From the NCBI RefSeq assembly GCF_009602465.1, contig NZ_WBKP01000006.1, forward strand, positions 55,321 through 119,320: a stretch of DNA of 64,000 nt, in the 5' to 3' direction. A model generated the notes under the pieces. That model did not search any database, was not told the origin of the DNA, and saw only the letters and a list, made by a program, of their open reading frames with translations. The DNA comes from Cumulibacter manganitolerans (GTDB taxonomy: Bacteria > Actinomycetota > Actinomycetes > Mycobacteriales > Antricoccaceae). Below are positions 26,386 through 34,683 of the stretch, one piece after another. Made by a program: the position numbers and the translations under genes. Position 1 is the stretch's first letter. Every line of letters begins with the position of its first letter.

Positions 26386-28883
26386 GTCGGTGCCACCACC
26401 TTCCAGCCGGACGGTGCCGGCTCGAGGACGGCCCGGCCGTCGATCAGCCGCACGCCATCGGCGGCGCGCAGCCCGAGCGGCCCGTCGGTGTGCACGGTCA
26501 CCCGGTCGGCGCAGACGTTGACCCGCAGCCGACGCCCGAGGCAGCGCAGCCGGAGGTCGAGCCGCTGCCACGACTCCGGCAAGCGGGGGTCGATCAGCAG
26601 AGCGCCGTCCACGACCCGCAGACCCGCGAAGCCGTGGACGAGGGCCTGCCAGGCCGCGGCCAGCGCCGCGAAGTGCAACCCCGAGGCCGTGGTGCCGGTC
26701 AGGTCGTCGAGGTCGATGCGCAGCGTCGTGCGCAGCATGTCGACCGCCTCGGCGGTCCGCCCGGCACGCGCGAGCAGCGCGGCGGCGATGCCGGGCGAGA
26801 GCGAGGAGCCGTGCGTCGTGCGCGGCTCGTAGAAGGCCAGGTTCGGCTCCAGTGACCCGGGCGCCACGTCGTCCGGCAGCAGGTGGTGGAGCATCAGCAC
26901 GTCTGGCTGCTTGATGATCTGCGAGCGCAGCAACCGCTCTCGAGACAGCAGCAGGTCGGCCGCGATCGGGCGGCGTCCGAGGTCGGCGGCCATCAGCGGC
27001 TCGAGTGCCAGGTATCCGGCGAACTGCTCGTAGAGGCCGGTCGCGGCGTCTTAGCCGTCGAACATCCCAGCCGCGAGGGCGCGCCAGGCAGCCGCCTCCT
27101 GGCGCGCTCCGTCGGAGCCGTCGATGCGCTCCAGCAGGTCGGCGCCGCGGCGGAGGTTCCAGCGCGCCATCACGTTGGTGAACGCGTTGTCGTCGACGCG
27201 GTCGTGGTACTCGTCCGGGCCCATCACCCGGTCGATGTGCACCGAGCCGTCCCGGTCCCGGCGGCAGCGCGAGGCCCAGTAGCGGGCCGTCTCGACGACG
27301 AGCGGGTACCCGCGGTCGTGCAGCCAACGGTGATCGCCGGTCCAGGCGGCGTAATGCTCGGCCGCCCAGGCGACGTCCGCGACGATGTGCTCCTCGAGCT
27401 CACCGGTGCGGATCAGCATGAGCAGACCGCCGATGCTGGCCGATCGTGGGGTGACGTCGGTACCGTCACGGGCCGACTCCCAGGGGAAGCGGGCGCCGTC
27501 GAACGCATGGATCTGGGCGATGGCGCGCGCCTGCGGAAGCCGGCGCAACCGGTATTCGAGCATCGATCGCGCGGCCCGCGGCGACATCGTCGCGAGCGCC
27601 GGCAGCATGAAGACGTCGGCGTCCCAGAACACGTGGCCGCGGTACGCCTTGCCGGTGAGCCCTCGCGCGCCGATCGCGGACTCGCCGTCGCCGTGCACGA
27701 CACCCCATAGCTGGAACAGCGCGAATCGCGCCGCCAGCTGCAGCTCGGGATCACCGACGATCTCGACGCCGACGTCGCGCCACCGTCGGGCCCAGGCCGA
27801 CCGGTGACGACGCAGCAGCGCGTCGAAGCCGCCGTCCATCGCCGCACGCAGCAGCCGCTCGGGACGCCCGTGCAGCGGATGGCGACGCTCGGAGGTGGCG
27901 TACGCGGCGATCCGCTCCACCATCTGCAACGGAGCGGAACGAGACGTGCTGTCGCGATGCAGCAGGATGATGCCGTCCCGGACGTCCTCGCGCAGCATGA
28001 GCCCGGCACGCAGGTCGAGGACCCGCCGTCGGCGGGTCTCGACGGAGCCCAGCCGCATCGCCGGCCAGAACGGTCCCGGAAGCAGCTCCTGGGACTCCCC
28101 CTGGCCCACGTAGACACCGGCGGCCAGGACGAGCGGCTCGGTGTCCGACGTGGTGTCCTCCGACGTGGCTCGGGTGGCGACGCGGCCGTCGGAGACCGTG
28201 AACAGGCAGTCGACGACCCGCCGCCGGGCCGGGACCGAGTCGTCGTCGACGATCACCCATTCCGCGTCCTCGTCCACGTGGGGGAGCCGGCGGGTCCGGC
28301 GCCGATGGAGCTGCTCGTCCAGCAGGCCGGCGACGATGCCGGCGTACCCTCCGTCGGTGTCGCCTGGTGCGCCGTCCGGGCAGCCGGCCGGCCCGGTCGA
28401 CGGCACCTGGGGCGCCGTCTCGCAAGCCGGTCGGCGGACGTCGACGATGGTGCTGCCCGGCAGCTGCCGCCCCAGGCGCAGGGCGGGACTGCTGGACGGT
28501 CCCTCCGTCAAGCCGTCGGGGCACGCGACGACGAGCACCAGGCCGGGCGTTATCCCGGCGTCGCCGAGCAACCGGAGCGTCCGCGACTCGGCCGTCGTGC
28601 CTGATGCCCGGTCGGTCGGTGCGGGTGGGACCGGCCGCGGGCCTCGCGGCGTCGCCCGGTAGACGGCGCGGGGCGAGCGCGGGACGAGCAGCAGCTCGCC
28701 GTGCCCGGCCGGGACGCCGAGCCGGGCGACCTCGGCCGGCTCCACGCCGGCGACGACCACCGTCGCGCCGCGCGCGACCAGCCGCCCGATCCTCGACCGC
28801 GGCCCCGCTCGCTCGCCACCGAGCGCGCTCCGGTCGAGGATGATCGCCTCGAAGGTGCGCTGCAGCGCCGGTTGCGCGTCCAT
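26382..28883 (-). pseudogene. GH65 glycoside hydrolase/phosphorylase with in-frame stop
   Basis: One frame of 833 codons encodes a trehalose/maltose/kojibiose-phosphorylase-like protein but is cut by TAA at 27051-27053. Before the stop: a poorly recognisable N-terminal 200 residues (FEAIILDRS, perhaps a degenerate HAD unit), the GH65 N-terminal beta domain, and the (alpha/alpha)6 barrel with YRGHVFWDADVFMLPAL and the catalytic Glu in MGPDEYHDRVDDNAF near residue 554. After the stop: DAATGLYEQFAGYLALEPL, PDVLMLHHLLP and TTHGSSLSPGI, all in the same frame. A single TAC-to-TAA change restores FDGYDAATGLYEQF. Restart at Met 26993 would lack the acid residue. It could be a true nonsense mutation or a sequencing error. 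Confidence 0.88.
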
Positions 28884-28949
28884 CGGCCCATGCTCACTCG
28901 ATAGGCCGCCGCGGCGGTGATCCGGGCGTCTCGCGGCAGCGCGGCGCGC

Positions 28950-30130
28950 TCACGACGCCGTCTCCGCGCTGTCGGACCCCGCGCCCGGCCGATCGAGGCC
29001 GTTCATAAGGTCGCGGTCGCGGCGCGGTGCCCGTACCCGGTGCAGGAAGCCGCGGCTGGAGTAGGTGTGGATGATCTCCTCGTACAACGCGACGTACTCG
29101 CGGACCATCCGGTCGACGCCGAAGCGCCGCTCCGCGTCCTGGCGGCAGTCCCGGCGGTCGAGGCGCTGGATCTCGCAGAGCGCCGCCACGGCATCACGCT
29201 GGTCGTCGCACAGGAACCCGGTGAGTCCGTGGGTGACGATCTCCGGGGCCGCCCCGCGCCGATACGCGACGACCGGGGTCCCGGTGGCGAGTGACTCGGC
29301 CATCACGAGACCGAACGGCTCGTCCCAGCAGATGGGGTTGACGAGCGCGGCGGCGTTGCGCAGCACCTCGATCCGCTCGGCCAGGGGTAGCTCCAGGGGC
29401 GGCTCGTCGAGCAGGTGCCGCACGTGCTCCTTGAAGTACGCGACCTCGGTGGCGTCCCGCGCATCTTGGTGACCAGGCGCAGCGGCCAGCCGGCTTTCCG
29501 CGCGATCCGCACGGCACGGTCGACGCCCTTGTCCGCGCTCATGCGGCCGACGAACGCGACGTAGCCTCCGGTGCCGTCGCCGGGCAGGTACGCCGCGGTG
29601 TCGATGCCGTGGTGGATCACCGCGCTGATCGGTACGCCGGCGCGGGCCGCCTGGTCGGCGGAGATCGCCACGATCGCGGCCGTGCGGGCGATCTCGGCGT
29701 AGACCGGGCGGGTGAGGTCGGTGAATCGCCCGTGCGCGGTGCAGACGATAGGGACCCGGGTCACCTGGGAGCGGCCCGCGACGAGCGGACCGAGCTCGGT
29801 GTGGTCGTGGATGATGTCGACGTCGCCGAGCGACTCGTACGCCGCGAGCACGTGCGCCGCCTCGGGGATCGCCGCGCCCCACGGCGTGGCGGGATCGGCG
29901 AACAGCGACCGGCGCTCCACCGGGCTGCTCGAGGACCCGACGGTGAACAGCACGACGTCGTGACCGGCCTCGCGCAGGCCGCGGGCCAGGTTGTCGACGA
30001 CCGACTCGGTCCCGCCGTACGCCGCCGGCGGGACGGTGACCCACGGCGGCGCGATCGGGCCGGCGGGCGTTTGGCGGCGCCGCGCGCTGCTCCCCGACGC
30101 ATTACGGTTCAGCGCTGCCGCCGGTGTCAC
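28950..30130 (-). pseudogene. frameshifted glycosyltransferase family 4
   Basis: The coding sequence changes frame near 29455-29470. The 5' part from GTG 30130 reads IAPPWVTVPPAAYGGTESVVDNLARGL, IHDHTELGPLV, VPIVCTAHG and YVAFVGRMSADKGVDRAV, then LRLVTKM. The 3' part in another frame continues DATEVAYFKEHVRHLLDE, NPICWDEPFGLVMAESLATG and TPVVAYRRGAAPEIV. Together they make one full GT4 protein of about 390 residues; a one-base loss explains the break. The start overlaps the GAF gene stop (GTGA). The neighbouring GH65 gene is also broken, so trehalose/glucan-type sugar metabolism may have been lost in this strain. Confidence 0.85.
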
Positions 30131-31188
30131 CAGGGACCGAAGTCCCGAACGTGCGCCCCCGGGCTCGTCCCCGGCGGGCTGGGGCCGTCGGCTCGGTCGG
30201 CTGCGCCGCCCGCGACGTGCCGGCGTACCGCCTGGAGGATGCGCTCGACCTCGTCGCTGACGGTGGCGAGCCGGGCCGTCGCCTCGGGACTGGTGAGCAG
30301 GCTGCCGAGCCCGGCGATGCCGAGCTGCATGCGCAGCAGGCGGCCGATCAGCAGCTCGGTGAGCTGCGGGTCGAGGTCCCGCGGGTCACGGTCGCGCCTC
30401 CCGTCGCCCGGCGGCATCCGGCCGGCGGGCGATACCCCGCCGGTGGGCGCGGCGTCGCGCGCGAGCGGGGTCGTGAGGGCCGTGATCATGGCTGCGGCGA
30501 CCGGGTCGGGGCTGCCGTCGGCGCCGTCGTCGACCGGGGTCCCGGCGGGGCCGGCGACCAGCCGTCGCAGCTGCTCGCCGGCGAAGTCGGCGTACAGCCC
30601 GACCGTCTGCACCAGCGCCCGGTCGAGCGCGACGGGGTCGTGCCACAGCGCGTTCGCGACCCCCATCAGGCGGCCGGCGAGGTCGAACAGCGGCGTGGCC
30701 AGTACCGCTCGGAAGCGGGTCTGGTCGGCCAGCGGCTGGATGGGCGCGAACCTGGGGTCGGAATGCAGATCGCCGACCGCCACCTGTCGCCCGGTGCGTG
30801 CGGCGGTACCGGACACCGTTCGGTCGTCCTCGAGGACGCCGAACTCCTGCACGACCCGCTGCGCCAGCCCGGCGTGCGCGACGACGCGCAACGCTCCTCC
30901 GCCCGGGTCGACGATCTGGACGGTGGCTGTGTCGGCGCCGGTCAGCGCCATGAGCTGCTCGACCACCGAGGGCAGGAAGCGGCGCAGCGACGTCGTGCGG
31001 GTGCGGGCGCCGGCCGCCTGCGCGCGCGACGCGATGCCCGGATCCCTGATGACGGCGCGGACAGCCTGTGAGAAGTGCTCGGCCCGCTGGGCGCGGTACC
31101 GGGTCGGCGAGCGATGGCTGTGTACCAGGGCCAGGGTGGCCGCGGGCACGAGGAGCTCGTCGACGATCTCCGCCTGCGCAGCGGGCAC
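30127..31188 (-). CDS. GAF-domain sensory protein
   Basis: A 353-residue protein. Residues about 60-210 form a GAF domain (LPSVVEQLMALTGADTATVQ, LRVVAHAGLAQRVVQEFG, RFRAVLATPLFDLAGRLMGV). A low-complexity Gly/Arg/Pro linker follows, then a C-terminal helical part (LTELLIGRLLRMQLGIAGL, SDEVERILQAVRRHV). No histidine-kinase ATP site, ANTAR or HTH motif is seen, so it may act with a partner. GTG 31188 is chosen as the first start with coding-like sequence. Its coupling to the GT4 gene places it in the stress-type operon. Confidence 0.8.
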   Translation of the reverse strand: MPAAQAEIVDELLVPAATLALVHSHRSPTRYRAQRAEHFSQAVRAVIRDPGIASRAQAAGARTRTTSLRRFLPSVVEQLMALTGADTATVQIVDPGGGALRVVAHAGLAQRVVQEFGVLEDDRTVSGTAARTGRQVAVGDLHSDPRFAPIQPLADQTRFRAVLATPLFDLAGRLMGVANALWHDPVALDRALVQTVGLYADFAGEQLRRLVAGPAGTPVDDGADGSPDPVAAAMITALTTPLARDAAPTGGVSPAGRMPPGDGRRDRDPRDLDPQLTELLIGRLLRMQLGIAGLGSLLTSPEATARLATVSDEVERILQAVRRHVAGGAADRADGPSPPGTSPGAHVRDFGPW

Positions 31189-31348
31189 AGCCCACCCCCG
31201 ATCACCCGGCAGCGGTGCACCGACCCCTCGTGTCGCGGCAGTGCCGACACGTCCGAGGCTGCTTCTTCAGCGCACGTCCTTGAGCATCGCCCTTTCGGGG
31301 CCCGCGGTCAAGATCGGCGCCTGCTCGGCGGGGGAGGCCGGGCACCGC

Positions 31349-31389
31349 TGAGGGCATGGCGCGGGCCCCCCGCTCGCGCCATGCCCTCA
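31349..31389. repeat. perfect 15-bp inverted repeat in a divergent gap
   Basis: TGAGGGCATGGCGCG (31349-31363) is exactly complementary to CGCGCCATGCCCTCA (31375-31389), with an 11-base loop. It lies in the 421-base gap between the GAF gene and the MDR reductase, which diverge, so it is not at a gene 3' end. The rest of the gap (31189-31609) shows no gene. Confidence 0.75.
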
Positions 31390-31475
31390 ACTCACTGCCG
31401 GACAGCTGTAGCGGTCTCCCGCACCGTTCCCGGTGGTGATGGATCCATTACGCCAGAGGGAGCCTGCTGCCAATA

Positions 31476-31489
31476 GGGTCCTAGGTCCC
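31476..31489. promoter_or_regulatory. DosR-box-like palindrome (tentative)
   Basis: On the minus strand the 14-mer reads GGGACCTAGGACCC, which matches 11 of 14 positions of the mycobacterial dormancy-regulator core GGGACTWWAGTCCC (recalled consensus). It lies about 120 bases before the MDR reductase and 290 before the GAF gene. Chance occurrence in GC-rich DNA is possible. Confidence 0.25.
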
Positions 31490-31609
31490 GTTCCTATCGG
31501 CGGGGCCGCAGGACCCGGGCGGGTGAGCCCCGGCCGGCCGCGCGAGTGGCGGCGAGTGGCTCGGTACGCCGTTATAGGCTCGGCGAACCCCGCTATCAAG
31601 GAGTGAGCG

Positions 31610-32560
31610 ATGAACGAGACCACCCGGGCCGCAGGCGTCATGGAGTTCGGCGGAGCCCAGAATCTGCAGCTGGTCGAGGTCCCGATCGAGCACGCCGGCA
31701 CCGGCCAGGTGCGGGTGCGGGTGCACGCGGCGGCGGTGAACCCGACCGACACCTACATCCCGCTCGGTTCCCGGGTGCGCAAGGGCGAGACGCCGACGTT
31801 CCCGCAGGTGCCCGGGATGGACATCGCCGGTGTCATCGACGAGGTCGGGCCCGGCGTGCAGACCGGCGTGCAGGTCGGCGACCGGGTGATGGGCATCGTC
31901 GTGCCCTCCGGCACGCACGGCGCGTACCGCGAGAGCATCGTGCTGCCGGCGGTGTCCGTGACGCTCGCCCCGGCCGGCACCAGCCACGCCGAGGCCGCCA
32001 CGCTGCCGATGAACGGGCTGACCGCCCGCCTCGCGCTCGACCTGCTCGCCCTCAAGCCCGGCCAGACCCTCGCCGTCACGGGAGCCGCCGGAGCGTTCGG
32101 CGGGTACGTGATCCAGCTGGCGAAGGCGGACGGGCTCACCGTCGTCGCCGACTCGTCCGAGGCCGACGAGCAGCTGGTGCGCGACCTCGGCGCCGACATC
32201 GTCGTCCGCCGCGGCGACGACGTCGCCGAGCGGTTCCGCGAGCACTTCCCGGAGGGCGTCGACGCCCTCGCCGACGGCGCCGTCCTGGACGAGAAGGCGC
32301 TGTCGGCCGTGAAGGACGACGGCAAGGTCGCCACCGTCCGGTTCTGGAAGGGCAACGGTGAGCGGCGGCTGCAGTTCTTCCCGGTGATGGTGCGCGACTA
32401 CGCCGAGAACCATGCCGCGCTGGACCGGCTGCGCCAGCAGGCCGAGGACGGCGTGGTCACCCTCCGCGTGGCGAAGACCTTCCCGGCGGAGCAGTCCGCC
32501 GAAGCGCAGCAGCTGCTCGCCAAGGGCGGCGTACGCGGGCGCATCATCCTGGAGTTCTGA
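31610..32560 (+). CDS. MDR family NADP-dependent (quinone-type) oxidoreductase
   Basis: A 316-residue zinc-less medium-chain dehydrogenase. Seen: the N-terminal GroES-like half ([35 protein letters not shown]), the nucleotide motif [19 protein letters not shown] near 155, and a C-terminal [15 protein letters not shown]. No structural-zinc Cys cluster is present. AAGGAG sits seven bases before ATG 31610. It probably reduces quinones or enones with NADPH. The stop and the next start share TGATG, so it is translated together with the YchJ-like protein. Confidence 0.9.
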   Translation: MNETTRAAGVMEFGGAQNLQLVEVPIEHAGTGQVRVRVHAAAVNPTDTYIPLGSRVRKGETPTFPQVPGMDIAGVIDEVGPGVQTGVQVGDRVMGIVVPSGTHGAYRESIVLPAVSVTLAPAGTSHAEAATLPMNGLTARLALDLLALKPGQTLAVTGAAGAFGGYVIQLAKADGLTVVADSSEADEQLVRDLGADIVVRRGDDVAERFREHFPEGVDALADGAVLDEKALSAVKDDGKVATVRFWKGNGERRLQFFPVMVRDYAENHAALDRLRQQAEDGVVTLRVAKTFPAEQSAEAQQLLAKGGVRGRIILEF

Positions 32561-32940
32561 TGTCCTCGAGTGCCTGCCCCTGCGGCAACGGCGCGTACGC
32601 CGACTGCTGCGAGCCGCTGCACGACGGCGTCCGCGCGGCCCGCACCGCGGAGGAGCTGATGCGCAGCCGCTACTCGGCGTTCGCCATCGGGTTGTCGGAC
32701 TACATCTTCCGTACCTGGCACCCGCGGACCCGACCGCAGGACGTCTCCATCGAGGGGCTCACGTGGAGCGACCTGCGGATCCTGTCGACGGTCGAGGGCG
32801 GCGAGGACGACGACGAGGGCGTCGTCGAGTTCAGCGCGTCGTACGCCATCGGGCCACTGAAGGGCGACGTCCACGAGCACTCCGGATTCCTGCGCCACGC
32901 GGGCCGCTGGCACTACGTCGCGCCGGTCTCCGAGTCCTGA
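32560..32940 (+). CDS. YchJ family (UPF0225) SEC-C metal-binding protein
   Basis: A 126-residue protein with an N-terminal Cys-rich metal site CPCGNGAYADCCEPLH (residues 6-21) of SEC-C type. A domain containing EELMRSRYSAFAIGLSDYIFRTWHP and ending SGFLRHAGRWHYV follows; these are hallmarks of YchJ. The function of the family is unknown. It overlaps the reductase stop by one base. Confidence 0.9.
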   Translation: MSSSACPCGNGAYADCCEPLHDGVRAARTAEELMRSRYSAFAIGLSDYIFRTWHPRTRPQDVSIEGLTWSDLRILSTVEGGEDDDEGVVEFSASYAIGPLKGDVHEHSGFLRHAGRWHYVAPVSES

Positions 32941-32954
32941 ACGGCATCCTCGGC

Positions 32955-33010
32955 TCGCGGCGTACTTCGGTACCGGAAACCGGCCGAATCGGTACCGAAG
33001 TACGCCGCGA
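32955..33010. terminator. perfect 21-bp hairpin at a convergent gene end, family 1 copy A
   Basis: The 21-base arm at 32955-32975 (core GCGTACTTCGGTACCG) is exactly complementary to 32990-33010, with a 14-base loop. It lies between the 3' ends of the YchJ gene (plus) and a small membrane protein (minus). A near copy is at 60703-60754 in the same kind of place. There is no U-tract, as is common for actinobacterial terminators. Confidence 0.7.
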
Positions 33011-33031
33011 ACGGCGGAACCTGCGCGCTGG

Positions 33032-33232
33032 TCAGCCGCCGAAGAAGTGCCAGCCGACCCACCACCAGGCCAGCACCAGCCCGATCTGCGCGGCGCGGTG
33101 CCGCGTCGCCCGCCGCATCGCCTCCGCGAGGGTGATCCAGCGGCCGCGTCCGCGGCGGCCCGCGACCTCGATCGCCGCGAGCAGCAGCACCACCGCGAGG
33201 TAGCCCGCGACGGTCCAGACGTGGCTGCTCAT
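33032..33232 (-). CDS. small membrane protein (DUF6186-like)
   Basis: A 66-residue protein with two hydrophobic segments, VWTVAGYLAVVLLLAAIEVAG (5-25) and AAQIGLVLAWWWVGWHFF (47-64), separated by a basic loop. The C-terminal WWWVGWHFF pattern recalls small actinobacterial DUF6186 proteins; that link is from memory. ATG 33232 shares ATGA with the stop of the larger membrane protein upstream, which sets the start. Function unknown. Confidence 0.75.
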   Translation of the reverse strand: MSSHVWTVAGYLAVVLLLAAIEVAGRRGRGRWITLAEAMRRATRHRAAQIGLVLAWWWVGWHFFGG

Positions 33233-33816
33233 CGCCGGTCCCCCGGCCGGCGGATCGTGCGCAGCAGCCACCAGCCGGACGCCGACCACAGGGTGAGGGC
33301 GACGAGGCGCGCCGCCGGCTCGGCGAGCACCGGGTCGAGCAGCGTGGACAGCGTGGGGTTGGCGTAGCTGCCGGTCTGCGGGTCGGGTTGCAGCAGGAAG
33401 CTCACGAGCTCGATGAGCGCCAGCAGCACCAGCACCGCCGGCCATGCCCACCACCGGGCGGCGACGTCGGGGCCGGCGCCAGGAGCGCCTCGCGGCGCGG
33501 TCAGGACAGCGACCGCCGCGAGCAGCCCGATCGCGACGAGCATGATGCGCACCGGTGTGCTGCCGATCGGCAGCACACCCACCGCGCCGATCGTCACGCA
33601 GCAGGCCGCCACCCCCCACCAGGGGACCGCGGGCCACCGGACGTCCACGACCGGGACGGGCCGCGCGTGGTCCACGGCGATCAACGCGACGACGCCGGCG
33701 AACACTGCGATGTCCACGACGTCCTGCCGGACGACGTGCACGAGGAGCGTGATCAGCAGGATGGGCACCGTGGGGTCGAAGAACCGACCCGACGTCGTCC
33801 GGCGCTCGCGGGCCAT
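33229..33816 (-). CDS. multispanning membrane protein of unknown function
   Basis: A 195-residue protein with about five or six membrane segments (TVPILLITLLVHVV, IAVFAGVVALIAV, WWGVAACCVTIGAVGVLPI, RIMLVAIGLLAAVAVL, WAWPAVLVLLALIELVSFLL, LVALTLWSASGWWLL). The family is not recognised. It is translationally coupled to the small membrane protein downstream, so the two may form one complex. Confidence 0.75.
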   Translation of the reverse strand: MARERRTTSGRFFDPTVPILLITLLVHVVRQDVVDIAVFAGVVALIAVDHARPVPVVDVRWPAVPWWGVAACCVTIGAVGVLPIGSTPVRIMLVAIGLLAAVAVLTAPRGAPGAGPDVAARWWAWPAVLVLLALIELVSFLLQPDPQTGSYANPTLSTLLDPVLAEPAARLVALTLWSASGWWLLRTIRRPGDRR

Positions 33817-33865
33817 GCCTGCAGCCTAGGGCAGCCGCGCCGGCGTCCCGGCGCGCGGCGATAGG

Positions 33866-33901
33866 TTCCCGCGATGCCGCGAGAACGCTGCATCGCGGGA
33901 A
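33866..33901. terminator. 11-bp perfect hairpin after the enoyl-CoA hydratase gene
   Basis: TTCCCGCGATG (33866-33876) pairs exactly with CATCGCGGGAA (33891-33901) over a 14-base loop. It begins ten bases past the stop of the minus-strand hydratase gene, a natural terminator position. Confidence 0.6.
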
Positions 33902-33911
33902 TACGGCACGA

Positions 33912-34679
33912 TCAGCGTCCGACGTACGTCGGCTCGCGCTTCTCCAGGAACGACCGGACGCCCTCGCGGTGGTCCTCGGTGGCGAAGAGCTCGCCGAGCG
34001 TCCGGGACACCCACAGGCCGAGCTCGGTCCAGTCGGGATCCAACGCCTTGCGCAGCCCGCGCTTGAGCGCGGCGACCGCCAGCGGCGGGTTCGCCGCGAT
34101 CCGTCCCGCGAGCTCGAGCGCGCTCGGCATGAGCTGCTCCTCGTCGACGACGTCCCGCACGAGCCCGATCTGCTTCGCCCGGTCGGCGTCGATCAGCTCT
34201 CCGGTGAACAGCAGCTCGGCGGCGTTCGAGCGTCCGACGACCCCGGCCAGCAGTCCGAGGCCGGCCACGTCGCTGCACAGCCCCCGCTTGACGAACAGCT
34301 CGCCGAAGCGGGCCCGCCGCGACGCGATGCGGATGTCGGCCATCAGCGCCAGCTCGACGCCCCACCCGACCGCGGTGCCGTTGACCGCCGCGATGACCGG
34401 TACGTCGGTGTGCAGCAGCGCGTCGGCCGCCGGCGTGAGCCGCGGCTCCCGGCCCTCGGTCGGCGGCTTGCGCTCCCCCGCGCCCATCACCGAGCGGACG
34501 TCGTCGCCCGAGCAGAACGACTTCCCGGCGCCGGTGATCACCAAGGCCCGGGCGGTGGTCGAGCGCACGCAGTCGGTCAGCTCGGCGTACGCCTCGTGGC
34601 TCAGCGCGTTGTGCACCTCGGGGCGGTTCAGGGTGATCACGCCGACGTGATCGGTCTCGGTGTAGAGGATGCTGTTCAT
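33912..34679 (-). CDS. enoyl-CoA hydratase/isomerase (crotonase family)
   Basis: A 255-residue crotonase-fold protein. Seen: LNRPEVHNALSHEAY near residue 18, an oxyanion-hole segment with KSFCSGDDVRSV near 53, the second oxyanion segment AAVNGTAVGWGVELALMADI near 97-117, and GLCSDVAGLGLLAGVVG near 130. The usual second catalytic Glu is not evident in the 130s, where an Asp is seen, so the exact reaction is uncertain. The gene follows the acyl-CoA ligase by four bases and should act in fatty-acyl degradation with it. Confidence 0.88.
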   Translation of the reverse strand: MNSILYTETDHVGVITLNRPEVHNALSHEAYAELTDCVRSTTARALVITGAGKSFCSGDDVRSVMGAGERKPPTEGREPRLTPAADALLHTDVPVIAAVNGTAVGWGVELALMADIRIASRRARFGELFVKRGLCSDVAGLGLLAGVVGRSNAAELLFTGELIDADRAKQIGLVRDVVDEEQLMPSALELAGRIAANPPLAVAALKRGLRKALDPDWTELGLWVSRTLGELFATEDHREGVRSFLEKREPTYVGR

Positions 34680-34683
34680 GCCC

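Noticed and set aside
26382..26993. Separate small gene (203 codons) downstream of the broken GH65 gene
   Set aside because: It is in frame with the GH65 sequence, continues its barrel domain and lacks its own convincing ribosome site, so it is the 3' fragment of one gene.
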